Of a DNA stretch of 64,000 nt, positions 47,259-55,242 are shown in pieces; the first letter of the stretch is position 1; every line of letters starts with the position of its first letter. The position numbers and the translations under genes are program-made. The notes beneath the pieces are model-generated. The model worked only from the letters and a program-made list of their open reading frames with translations. It had not been told where the DNA came from and made no database searches. Source of the stretch: Methylotenera sp. (GTDB lineage Bacteria; Pseudomonadota; Gammaproteobacteria; Burkholderiales; Methylophilaceae); NCBI RefSeq assembly GCF_030684185.1, contig NZ_JAUXOY010000014.1:466001-530000 (forward strand), in the 5' to 3' direction.

Positions 47259-48200
47259 ATGTTTGCTAAAAAAATGTTTTCCACGATGACTGCTGCGCTA
47301 TTAACGGCTTCTATTCTGACCCCTACTCTGAGCTTTGCAGCACAAAACGACGGTAGTGAAGCTAAGCCTCTGCGCGTGATTTTAGTGCCTGCTGATGGCG
47401 GTACCGAAGATGGTACCAAAAAAGATTTTCAGCCAGTGTTTGATGCAATTTCAAAGTTTTATAACATCAAGTTCGATATCAAAGTGGGGCAGAGCTACGG
47501 CGCTGTGGTTGAAGCGATGTGCAACGGTGCGGCTGATATTGCCTGGTTTGGCCCAGCTTCATACATGCAAGCGCATAACCGTGGCTGTGCAGATTTATTA
47601 GCATTAGCTGTGAAGAATGATCAATCTATTTACTACTCAGGCATTTTTGCGCGTAAAGATGCCAACATCAACAGTATTACTGATCTTAAAGGTAAAAAAA
47701 TTGCTTTGGGCGATGTGAATTCAACCTCTAGCTTTAACGTACCTGTGGCCATGATGTTAGCTAATGGCGTGAATCCTGCTAAAGATGCTTCAGTCATCAA
47801 TATGGCAGGTAGCCATGCCAACGTGCTGAAAGCCTTGGCTGAAGGCTTGGTTGATGCAGGCGGCGCTTCGTTTGATTCTTACGAAAAAGCCGTGAACCAA
47901 AAAGCCATTGACCCGAGCAAAATTAAGGTGGTAATGAAGAGTGCCCCAATTCCTAACCCACCATTGGCTGTGCATCCAGAATTAAGCAAAGAGCTTAAAG
48001 CGAAACTTAAATTTGCATTCAGCAATGTAGCCAAAATGGACGGCATTACTAAAGAGCAAATTCGTGGTTACGGCGGTGCTAAGGTAGATGGTTACACCTC
48101 AGCGGTGAGTGAGGCGCAAATGGCAGAAACTGGCAGAATGTTTGACACCGTGACTGACCAAGTGAAAACCGAAATCATGCAAAAAGCAGGTAAACGCTAG
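47259..48200 (+). CDS. phnD: Phosphonate-binding periplasmic protein PhnD
   Basis: A 313-residue periplasmic binding protein. A signal peptide (TAALLTASILTPTLSFAA) precedes a type II binding fold with LRVILVPADGGTEDGTKKDF, QSYGAVVEAMCNGAADIAWF, GPASYMQAHNR and LGDVNSTSSFNVPVAMMLAN. It binds alkylphosphonates for import by PhnCE. ATG 47259 is preferred, with AAAGGAG eight bases upstream; an in-frame GTG at 47250 overlaps the ribosome site. A transposon-like inverted repeat separates it from phnC. Confidence 0.94.
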   Translation: MFAKKMFSTMTAALLTASILTPTLSFAAQNDGSEAKPLRVILVPADGGTEDGTKKDFQPVFDAISKFYNIKFDIKVGQSYGAVVEAMCNGAADIAWFGPASYMQAHNRGCADLLALAVKNDQSIYYSGIFARKDANINSITDLKGKKIALGDVNSTSSFNVPVAMMLANGVNPAKDASVINMAGSHANVLKALAEGLVDAGGASFDSYEKAVNQKAIDPSKIKVVMKSAPIPNPPLAVHPELSKELKAKLKFAFSNVAKMDGITKEQIRGYGGAKVDGYTSAVSEAQMAETGRMFDTVTDQVKTEIMQKAGKR

Positions 48201-48214
48201 TCAATTTTTTGCAA

Positions 48215-48371
48215 CAACTTGAGACCTTTGCAAAAGTGTTTAGTGTGGATAAAGTACAAGGCGCACGGAACACAGAAGCCGAGATAGTACGCGGTGTACA
48301 GCGAGGTTGCGAGTACCGCGCAACGCAGTAATTTGCCGCAATAAACACTTTTGCAAAGGTCTCAACTTGAG
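48215..48371. repeat. MITE-like element C between phnD and phnC
   Basis: Perfect 24-bp inverted arms begin TTGAGACCTTTGCAAAAG (48219-48242) and end at 48365. The 9-base direct repeat CAACTTGAG occurs at both ends (48215-48223, 48363-48371), partly overlapping the arms, so a short target duplication is possible. The ends GAGACCTTTGC resemble those of some IS5-group elements. The interior carries a diverged, reverse-oriented copy of the core seen in elements A and B (AGATAGTACGCGGTGTACAG). It sits inside the phn operon. Confidence 0.75.
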
Positions 48372-48420
48372 TTGGGCGGCACAGCGATGGCTACACTAAC
48401 ATCATTAAGGAGATATCAAC

Positions 48421-49227
48421 ATGATCGAATTTCAACAAATTTCAAAAAAATGGCCAGACGGCACGTTAGCACTGTCTGATGTGAATGTGAGTATTCCAAA
48501 AGGGCAGTTTTGTGTAATTTTAGGGCCTTCAGGTGCTGGTAAGTCAACGCTACTCCGCACAGTCAACGGGCTTACGCAAACGACTGGTGGGCGCATCAAC
48601 ATTGATGGTACAGAGTTGACAGCGGCTACTGCCCGCACATTGCGTCAGCGCGTGGCGATGATTCATCAGCATTTTAATTTAACCTTGCGCATGAGCGTGG
48701 CGGCTAATGTGCTGGCTGGGTTGTTGCCCGTAGTTTCTACAGGACGCGCGATTTTAGGCTGGTTTGAGCCCGCGCATCGTGCAAAAGCCTGTGCCTTGTT
48801 AGCGCGCGTTGGGCTAGACCCTAAGCATTTGTTGCGCCGCGCAGGTGAGCTTTCGGGTGGGCAACAGCAACGCGTAGGTGTGGCACGCGCCTTTATGCTT
48901 GACCCTGAAGTAGTGCTGGCAGATGAACCTGTGGCAAGTTTGGACCCAAAAATCTCACGCGAAATTTTAAGCTTGATACGAGATGCGGCGCGTGAACGCA
49001 ACGCAACAGTGCTTTGCAGTTTGCATCAAGTAGATTTAGCGCGTGAATTTGGCGACCGCATTGTAGGTATGCGTGACGGAAAAATTGTGTTCGATGGTAC
49101 GCCAGCCGAGTTTACAGATGAGCGCATGGAAGCCCTGTATCAAGGTGCACAGTGGGAAGATAACGCTGTTGCAGAGGCAGCAGATTTATATAACGATGCA
49201 TTGCAACCGCAATTAGTGGCTGCTTAA
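48421..49227 (+). CDS. phnC: Phosphonate ABC transporter ATP-binding protein PhnC
   Basis: A 268-residue ABC ATPase. Walker A is LGPSGAGKSTLLRTVNGLTQ, the Q-loop region IHQHFNLTLRMSVAANVLAG is typical of PhnC, the signature is [16 protein letters not shown], and Walker B is VVLADEPVASLDP. It energises PhnE. AAGGAG precedes the ATG by 9 bases. The gene is 10 bp from phnE. The MITE-like element upstream might affect expression, yet the reading frames on both sides are intact. Confidence 0.94.
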   Translation: MIEFQQISKKWPDGTLALSDVNVSIPKGQFCVILGPSGAGKSTLLRTVNGLTQTTGGRINIDGTELTAATARTLRQRVAMIHQHFNLTLRMSVAANVLAGLLPVVSTGRAILGWFEPAHRAKACALLARVGLDPKHLLRRAGELSGGQQQRVGVARAFMLDPEVVLADEPVASLDPKISREILSLIRDAARERNATVLCSLHQVDLAREFGDRIVGMRDGKIVFDGTPAEFTDERMEALYQGAQWEDNAVAEAADLYNDALQPQLVAA

Positions 49228-49237
49228 GAGAAAAATA

Positions 49238-50263
49238 ATGGATATTAAACCAATACCCGTGCCCGCGCAGGGCACAACGCTAGATTGGCAGCTAGATCAA
49301 CCATATCGTGCAAAGCATTTGCTATTGCTATTGCTTGTGTTGGCCGTGTTGCTTTTTACCGGGCATCGCACCGAGATGGACAAGATGGTGGTGATGACTG
49401 GGCAGGCAGTCGGCAACCTTGTCGGACTGGCTGATGATTCACAAGTAGTGCGTGGCTTGTCGCGTGTGGGTGCATCAATGTGGCCGCCAGCGTTTGGCAC
49501 GGAAGAAGAAGTGGCGCGATTGACGGATTTAGACCGTGACCAATTACCCTTTCTTGCCAAAATAGAAACACGCGAAAAGGTAGAGCAGCACCTCAACCCT
49601 GACACGCTTGAAATGGAGACAAGCAGCGAAAAGGTAGAGTTGCTCATCAAGCCATTAGGCTATGCGTGGACTGTATTTATCAAAATGCTGGAAACCATTG
49701 AAATTGCGATATGGGGCACGCTGTTTTCAGTGGTGCTTTCTATTCCGCTGGCTTGGTTTGCGGCACGAAACTATACGGTTAATCATTTTACTTACACATT
49801 GGCACGCGGCACGATTAGTTTACTGCGCTCCATGCCAGAACTAATCGTTGCTTTGTTTTTGGTGTTGGCCTATGGCTTTGGCCCGATTGCAGGTGTGCTG
49901 GCACTAGGGCTTCATGCAGCAGGGTTTTTAGGGAAATTTTACGCCGAAGACATTGAAAATGCTGACAAAAAACCGCAAGAGGCGCTTGAAGCCATCGGTG
50001 CAGGCAAGCTCAAAACGCTGTGGTATGGCGTGATGCCGCAAGTAGTGCCGCAATACATTGCTTATACGCTCTACATTTTAGACCGCAATGTGCGGATGGC
50101 AACGGTGATTGGTCTGGTAGGTGCGGGCGGTATTGGCCAAGAGCTAAAAGGTCGCTTTGATATGTTTCAGTATGACCATGTCGCGACCATCTTGATTGCC
50201 ATTTTTATTGTGGTATTTCTGCTGGATCAGTTCTCGGCACGCTTGCGCGCTAAGCTTATTTAA
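49238..50263 (+). CDS. phnE: Phosphonate ABC transporter permease PhnE
   Basis: A 341-residue permease. TM1 (about residues 26-43) is followed by a periplasmic region of about 100 residues (to about 145), larger than in E. coli PhnE as I recall it, then the usual permease core with IAIWGTLFSVVLSIPLAWFA, the EAA-like loop EALEAIGAGKLKTLWYGVMP and IGLVGAGGIGQELKGRFDMF. A single permease gene is present. It imports phosphonates together with PhnD and PhnC. Confidence 0.93.
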   Translation: MDIKPIPVPAQGTTLDWQLDQPYRAKHLLLLLLVLAVLLFTGHRTEMDKMVVMTGQAVGNLVGLADDSQVVRGLSRVGASMWPPAFGTEEEVARLTDLDRDQLPFLAKIETREKVEQHLNPDTLEMETSSEKVELLIKPLGYAWTVFIKMLETIEIAIWGTLFSVVLSIPLAWFAARNYTVNHFTYTLARGTISLLRSMPELIVALFLVLAYGFGPIAGVLALGLHAAGFLGKFYAEDIENADKKPQEALEAIGAGKLKTLWYGVMPQVVPQYIAYTLYILDRNVRMATVIGLVGAGGIGQELKGRFDMFQYDHVATILIAIFIVVFLLDQFSARLRAKLI

Positions 50264-50315
50264 ATAGACAAAACCTTCTCGCCTTGTTTGCTGCAGTTCG
50301 GCATGCTCACTAACC

Positions 50316-50330
50316 AAGCTTGTCGAAGGG
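50316..50330 (+). repeat. Truncated REP-like repeat between phnE and phnG
   Basis: AAGCTTGTCGAAGGG is the right half of the dispersed repeat. The 178 bp between phnE and phnG otherwise show no gene; an upstream in-frame extension of phnG (from 50334) lacks a usable ribosome site. Confidence 0.6.
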
Positions 50331-50441
50331 GGCATGAATGACGGAATTTTAATACTTTCATATAGCGAAAGAGTCGATGCCAAAACATCTAGACATCTAT
50401 ATCAAAAAGCATATTTACAAGAAGGTGTACAGGATAAATAT

Positions 50442-50927
50442 ATGAATCAAACAACAAGCATTACCAGTCAGCGTTCACAGTGGCCGCGCCAGTTGATGGC
50501 CGTGCCAGCGGCAGAGGTGATTGCCGTCGCAGCAACGCTTGCCAGTCAGTATCAGATTGAAGATGTCACTTTGCCACAAGCCGGGCTGGCATTGATGCAA
50601 CTTCGTGATAGCGCGCTCAACGAAGCTTATTACCCGGGTGAAATTCCACTGGCTTCAGCGCGTGTGATGCTCACCAGTAAAGATGGCGCTCAGTATGAAG
50701 GTGCGGCGCAAGTCATGCACGATAGCGCCACATTTGCCCGTGCTGTAGCGGTGATAGATGCGGTGCTGGCAGGAAACCTGCCAGGTAGTGAGGCAGTTGA
50801 GCCACTCTTAGATCGTGGTGCGGCGTTATTAACGCAACAAAGTATTACGCGTAAAAAAATGCTGGCGCGCACGCGTGTTGATTTTGCGCTACTTGGCAGT
50901 ACAGAAGAGGAGGATGGTGATGAGTAA
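50442..50927 (+). CDS. phnG: Carbon-phosphorus lyase complex subunit PhnG
   Basis: A 161-residue subunit of the PhnGHIJ core, which with PhnI couples ATP adenine displacement by phosphonate to form the ribose-phosphonate triphosphate intermediate. Recognisable segments are RQLMAVPAAEVIAVAATLAS, YPGEIPLASARVML and ARAVAVIDAVLAGN. I chose ATG 50442 with AGGA about 8 bases before it; an ATG at 50334 would add 36 residues not typical of the family. The end overlaps phnH by eight bases. Confidence 0.92.
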   Translation: MNQTTSITSQRSQWPRQLMAVPAAEVIAVAATLASQYQIEDVTLPQAGLALMQLRDSALNEAYYPGEIPLASARVMLTSKDGAQYEGAAQVMHDSATFARAVAVIDAVLAGNLPGSEAVEPLLDRGAALLTQQSITRKKMLARTRVDFALLGSTEEEDGDE

Positions 50928-51501
50928 TAATTTTAAAGCCGCTTTGCAATCCACGTTGTCTGGCATCTGGCAGGCAGATACCCAGCAACGAACCTTTAGA
51001 CAAATTATGAATGCCTTTGCGCGCCCTGGTGTGATAGAGACTCTAGAAGGCGAATTTTTAGAAGGCGATGGCATGCTACTCACACTAGCGACCTTGCTTG
51101 ACGGAGCGACTACCTTGGCTGACGTTGATGGTCTATTGTCTGAGCATGATTTGGCAAGGTTAGAGGTTAGTACACTAGCAGCCGAACAGGCGCGCTTTGT
51201 ACTCACTCACGGTAAAGTTGCCCCAGCCTTTATGCCATCACTAGGCACACTGGAATCTCCAGACACGGGTGCAACGATTATATTAAAAATACAGGAAATT
51301 GGTAGCGGTAATCGTTTGAAGCTGACAGGTCCTGGTGTTGACGGTGCATGTGAAGTGGCGGTTAATGGGTTACACCCGGCATGGCTTGCAGCGCACCAAG
51401 AATGGAACAGCGCGTTTCCTTTAGGCGTGGATATGCTACTGGTAGCTGAACATCAAGTAATGGCGTTACCGCGTACCACGCGAATTGAGGAGATAAAATA
51501 A
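50920..51501 (+). CDS. phnH: Carbon-phosphorus lyase complex subunit PhnH
   Basis: A 193-residue subunit of the C-P lyase core complex, a PLP-transferase-like fold without PLP. It shows QRTFRQIMNAFARPGVIETL at the N-terminus and KLTGPGVDGACEVAVNGLHP in the middle, with FPLGVDMLLVAEHQVMALPR near the end, all typical of PhnH. ATG 50920 is preferred, with AGAGGAGG seven bases upstream; it overlaps the phnG end. Its stop shares a base with the phnI ATG. Confidence 0.93.
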   Translation: MSNNFKAALQSTLSGIWQADTQQRTFRQIMNAFARPGVIETLEGEFLEGDGMLLTLATLLDGATTLADVDGLLSEHDLARLEVSTLAAEQARFVLTHGKVAPAFMPSLGTLESPDTGATIILKIQEIGSGNRLKLTGPGVDGACEVAVNGLHPAWLAAHQEWNSAFPLGVDMLLVAEHQVMALPRTTRIEEIK

Positions 51502-52646
51502 TGGGATATGTAGCCATTAAAGGCGGTGGTCAAGCCATTCAAGGCGCGGAAGATGTGCTGGAGGCTTTACGTACTGCGGAAGGTGAACACGGCACACCGC
51601 TGACCACGCAAAGCATTGAACATCAATTGCGCTTGCTGACTTCGCGCATTGTTTCAGAAGGCGGGCTGTATCATCCGCAACTGGCGGCGCTCGCTATTAA
51701 GCAGTCACAGGGTGATACCTTGGAGGCAGCATTTGCATTGCGGGCGTATCGTTCCACCAAGCCGAGATTGCTGGAAACATGCACGCAAGACACTAGCCGT
51801 ATGCGCTTGATTCGGCGCATTTCGTCAGCCTTCAAGGATATTCCTGGTGGGCAAATGTTAGGCCCAACTTACGACTATGCTTTAAGACTCATGCGATTGG
51901 ATTTGGCAAATGAGTCGCCTGAAATTTTTCGTGAAGTAGCGCGCGAATTTCTTGCAGAAACGCCAGAGCCAAACCTGCCCGACACTTTTCCTAAGGTAGT
52001 CGAGGCTTTACGTGCTGAGGGTTTGTTACCGCCTGTAGAAAATCACACAGAAACACCTTTTGACATCACCCGTGAGCCACTCATTTTTCCAGTGCCGCGC
52101 TCAGCTGCACTTGCCACGATGGCGCGGGCGGAAACGGGTTCCATTTTGGCCTTGGCATATTCCAATATGCGCGGTTATGGTGATGTGCATCCTACCGTGG
52201 CTGAACTGCGCGTGGGCTATTTGCCAGTGATGTTGCCACATCCCATTACCGGTGAGCCGGTAGAAGTGGGCGAGGTGTTGATGACTGAATGCGAAGTGGT
52301 CGCCATGTATGAAGATGACGATGCCAAAGGCGCGCCGACCTTTACCTTGGGCTACGGCGCTTGCTTTGGCCATAACGAAGTCAAGGCGATTGCCATGGCG
52401 ATTCTTGACCGCGCTTTGCAAAAAGGCATGCGCGATGGTCCGACTAATCCTTCGGAAGACCCTGAATTCGTGCTGTTGCATATAGACGGTGTAGATTCTA
52501 TGGGCTTTGCCAGCCACTACAAAATGCCGCATTACGTGACGTTCCAATCTGATATGGATCGTTTACGTACCACGCAGCAAAAACATGAGTCAGTTAAACA
52601 GCAAGACGTTAAACAGCAAGACAATGAACAGGAGGTACAGGTATGA
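51501..52646 (+). CDS. phnI: Carbon-phosphorus lyase complex subunit PhnI
   Basis: A 381-residue catalytic subunit; PhnI has nucleosidase activity and, with PhnGHL, attaches phosphonate to C1 of the ribose of ATP. Conserved regions are YVAIKGGGQAIQGAEDVLEA, LTSRIVSEGGLYHPQLAALA, the DxTREPLIFP-like DITREPLIFPVPRSAALATM and LGYGACFGHNEVKAIAMAIL. The tail repeats a QQD-containing Lys/Gln-rich segment. It overlaps phnH by one base and phnJ by four. Confidence 0.95.
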   Translation: MGYVAIKGGGQAIQGAEDVLEALRTAEGEHGTPLTTQSIEHQLRLLTSRIVSEGGLYHPQLAALAIKQSQGDTLEAAFALRAYRSTKPRLLETCTQDTSRMRLIRRISSAFKDIPGGQMLGPTYDYALRLMRLDLANESPEIFREVAREFLAETPEPNLPDTFPKVVEALRAEGLLPPVENHTETPFDITREPLIFPVPRSAALATMARAETGSILALAYSNMRGYGDVHPTVAELRVGYLPVMLPHPITGEPVEVGEVLMTECEVVAMYEDDDAKGAPTFTLGYGACFGHNEVKAIAMAILDRALQKGMRDGPTNPSEDPEFVLLHIDGVDSMGFASHYKMPHYVTFQSDMDRLRTTQQKHESVKQQDVKQQDNEQEVQV

Positions 52647-53521
52647 GTGCCGGCTACAATTTTGGTTTTTTAGACGAACACGCTAAAAAAGAGGTGCGTC
52701 GCGCCATCCTCAAAGCGATTAGTATTCCTGGCTATCAGGTGCCGTATTCATCTCGTGAAATGCCGATGGGGCGTGGTTTTGGCACGGGCGGGTTACAGAT
52801 TACTTTATCGTTAATCGGCGCCAATGACACGCTAAAGGTGATTGATCAAGGCTCAGATGATTCTGTTAATGCAGTCAATCTGCGTCAATTCATCGAAATG
52901 ACTTGTCCAGGCATTGATACCACTACGCGTTTGAGTGAAGCGACGCTGATTCAATCACGTCATCGTATCCCGGAAACCCCATTAAAACCTGAGCAGGTGC
53001 TGGTATTGCAAGTGCCATACCCTGACCCGTTAGTGGTGGTTGAGCCATCCGAAGATAAGCGCAAGATCATGCACGGCGAAGCTGATTATGCACGCCTGCT
53101 GGTCAAATTATATGAAGACATTGTGAAGTTTGATGAGATTACGATCTCACATCGCTACCCTACGCGCATCAATGACCACTATGTGATAGACCCTTCGCCT
53201 ATCCCGCGCTGGGATGTGCCTAAGCTGGATAACTCACCCGCACTTATTTTGTTTGGCGCAGGTCGTGAAAAGAAAATTTACGCAGTACCGCCACATACAA
53301 AAGGCGAGCCATTGGCGTTTGAAGACGTGCCATTCCGCGTAGAAGATTTCCGTGATGCACAAGGCAAGCGTCGCGCTTGTGCCCGCTGTGGTGCAACAGA
53401 TACATTTTTGGATGAATTTATGAATGAAGACGGCAGCAAACGCTATCAATGTTCTGACAGTGATTATTGCGATGAAACGCTGGAAGCAGACATGATGACG
53501 GAGGCAACTACCCATGCGTAA
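52643..53521 (+). CDS. phnJ: Alpha-D-ribose 1-methylphosphonate 5-phosphate C-P lyase PhnJ
   Basis: A 292-residue radical SAM enzyme that cleaves the carbon-phosphorus bond, releasing the alkane and ribose cyclic phosphate. The cluster-binding cysteines are Cys246, Cys249, Cys270 and Cys276 in CARCGATD...YQCSDSDYC, a CX2CX20CX5C pattern; the E. coli spacing as I recall it is one longer in the middle. IPGYQVPYSSREMPMG contains Gly30, matching the glycyl-radical Gly32 of E. coli. It overlaps phnI by four bases and phnK by eight. Confidence 0.96.
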   Translation: MSAGYNFGFLDEHAKKEVRRAILKAISIPGYQVPYSSREMPMGRGFGTGGLQITLSLIGANDTLKVIDQGSDDSVNAVNLRQFIEMTCPGIDTTTRLSEATLIQSRHRIPETPLKPEQVLVLQVPYPDPLVVVEPSEDKRKIMHGEADYARLLVKLYEDIVKFDEITISHRYPTRINDHYVIDPSPIPRWDVPKLDNSPALILFGAGREKKIYAVPPHTKGEPLAFEDVPFRVEDFRDAQGKRRACARCGATDTFLDEFMNEDGSKRYQCSDSDYCDETLEADMMTEATTHA

Positions 53522-54344
53522 AATTCTCGAAGTACGCAATTTATCTAAAATCTATGGCAAAGGGTGCCCGCGCTGTATCGAGTCCACAGGCCCTGAAGCG
53601 GACACCAATATGTGTCCGCACTGCGGCAGCGTAGTGGCGATTCATGATGTGAGCTTTGACCTGCATGAAGGCGAGATTCTTGGTTTGATGGGTGAATCTG
53701 GCAGCGGAAAATCTACCGTGGTGAAAAATCTTTATTTTGACCAAACGCCCACCAGCGGTGAAGCAAGGTTCTTTGACGAGGCTGGCACGCAAGATATGTT
53801 TCACCTGAACGCCGCACAACAACGTCGCTTGCGTAACCAGCGTTTTGGTATGGTGTATCAAAACCCGCACCTGGGACTTAATTTCGGTATTTCTTCTGGC
53901 GGTAACATTGCCGAGCGACTATTGATGAATGATGTTTCACATTACGGCGAAATTCGCGAACGCGCAAAAGAGCTGTTATCACGCACCGAAGTACTGCTAT
54001 CGCGCATGGACGAGTCGCCAGGTAACTTCTCGGGCGGCATGCAACAGCGCGTACAAATTGCCAAGGCACTAGCCACCAATCCGCCGCTACTGTATTTAGA
54101 TGAGGTGACCACGGGCTTAGACCTTTCAGTACAGGCGCGTATTTTGGATTTGATCTTGGAAATTCAACAAGAGCGCAACACCGCCATGATTGTGGTGACG
54201 CATGATTTAGGCGTGATTCGCCTGCTGACTGGCCGCGCACTGGTGATGAAATATGGCCGCGTGATTGAATCCGGTCTGACGGATCAAATCCTCGAAGATC
54301 CGCAGCACGCTTACACGCAACGGCTTGTGGCATCAGCATTATAA
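53514..54344 (+). CDS. phnK: C-P lyase system ATP-binding protein PhnK, with Cys-rich N-terminal insert
   Basis: A 276-residue ABC-type ATPase that binds the PhnGHIJ core and is needed for phosphonate use. Between the first strand and the usual second strand there is an insert of about 25 residues with two cysteine pairs, GCPRC and MCPHCGS, resembling a zinc ribbon; E. coli PhnK lacks it as I recall. Walker A is MGESGSGKSTVVKNLYFD, the signature is FSGGMQQRVQIAKAL, and Walker B reads YLDEVTTGLDLSVQA, with Val in place of the common Pro. A REP-like repeat follows. Confidence 0.94.
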   Translation: MRKILEVRNLSKIYGKGCPRCIESTGPEADTNMCPHCGSVVAIHDVSFDLHEGEILGLMGESGSGKSTVVKNLYFDQTPTSGEARFFDEAGTQDMFHLNAAQQRRLRNQRFGMVYQNPHLGLNFGISSGGNIAERLLMNDVSHYGEIRERAKELLSRTEVLLSRMDESPGNFSGGMQQRVQIAKALATNPPLLYLDEVTTGLDLSVQARILDLILEIQQERNTAMIVVTHDLGVIRLLTGRALVMKYGRVIESGLTDQILEDPQHAYTQRLVASAL

Positions 54345-54376
54345 CTATTACGCTAAATAATCTGTCATCCCCGCTG

Positions 54377-54397
54377 TTCCCTGAGCTTGTCGAAGGG
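54377..54397 (+). repeat. REP-like repeat between phnK and phnL
   Basis: TTCCCTGAGCTTGTCGAAGGG (shown split: TTCCCTGAGC + TTGTCGAAGGG), same orientation and flanks (GTGG after) as the copy at 1276. It lies in the 136-bp phnK-phnL gap, the first large gap in an otherwise overlapping gene run. Confidence 0.85.
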
Positions 54398-54480
54398 TGG
54401 CTGGTATGACGGCAGTGCTAATTAGTTGCAGCATCGGATTTATTAAGAAAACAGCTATATAAGCTTGATAAAGGACAGAA

Positions 54481-55242
54481 ATGAAAACACCTATACTTAA
54501 AATTGAAGGTTTCGGCAAGCACTTTACCCTGCATGAGCAGAATAAGCGCATTCCGTCTTCACACAATGTGAATTTAGAAGTCTATGCAGGTGAACTCACT
54601 GCGCTCATCGGCCCCACGGGTGCTGGTAAGTCTTCAGTACTCAAAGGCATTTATCGTACTTATTTGCCGAGTGCCGGCAAAATACTTTACCGCGATAAAA
54701 ACGGCGTTGAGGTTGACCTTGCCCAGGCTGACGAATACCGCATGTTGCAACTACGTCATGAGGAAATCGGCTTTGTGACACAGTTTCTATTCTGCCTGCC
54801 ACGGCAATCGACATTGGATGTGGTTGCACATCCGCTGGTGGTGCGCGGCATGAGCCGCGAAGCGGCGCGTACAAAAGCCGCAGAGATGCTAACAGCACTC
54901 AATCTGCCAGAGCGGTTGTGGAGTATTTCACCTGCCACTTTTTCAGGAGGTGAAAAACAGCGTGTTAATCTTGCACGCGGGTTGGTGGCTAGGCCACGTC
55001 TACTATTGCTGGATGAACCAACCGCCAGCCTGGACCCAGTCACCGCCGAACGCGTCATCGCGTTAATCGAACAAATCAAAGCAGAAGGCGTGGCGATGCT
55101 GGCCATTTTTCACCATCCAGAATTGACACAGCGCTTGGGTGACCGCGTGGTTGAACTTACGCCACCACCAGCTACAAGCAAACAGGCTGATATAAAAGAA
55201 AAATCAGGCACAAATGAACAGAAAGTAGAGGTATTCGCATGA
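54481..55242 (+). CDS. phnL: C-P lyase system ATP-binding protein PhnL
   Basis: A 253-residue ABC-type ATPase associated with the C-P lyase core. Walker A is IGPTGAGKSSVLKGIYRTYL, the PhnL-type Q-loop is FVTQFLFCLPRQSTLDVVAH, the signature is FSGGEKQRVNLARGLV and Walker B is LLLLDEPTASLDPVTAERVI. It starts at ATG 54481 with AAAGGACAG upstream and overlaps phnM by four bases. Confidence 0.94.
   Translation: MKTPILKIEGFGKHFTLHEQNKRIPSSHNVNLEVYAGELTALIGPTGAGKSSVLKGIYRTYLPSAGKILYRDKNGVEVDLAQADEYRMLQLRHEEIGFVTQFLFCLPRQSTLDVVAHPLVVRGMSREAARTKAAEMLTALNLPERLWSISPATFSGGEKQRVNLARGLVARPRLLLLDEPTASLDPVTAERVIALIEQIKAEGVAMLAIFHHPELTQRLGDRVVELTPPPATSKQADIKEKSGTNEQKVEVFA

Noticed and set aside
50334-50441. 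Upstream start of phnG adding 36 residues
   Set aside because: The only G-rich segment is one base from the ATG and comes from a repeat; ATG 50442 has proper spacing and gives the family length.
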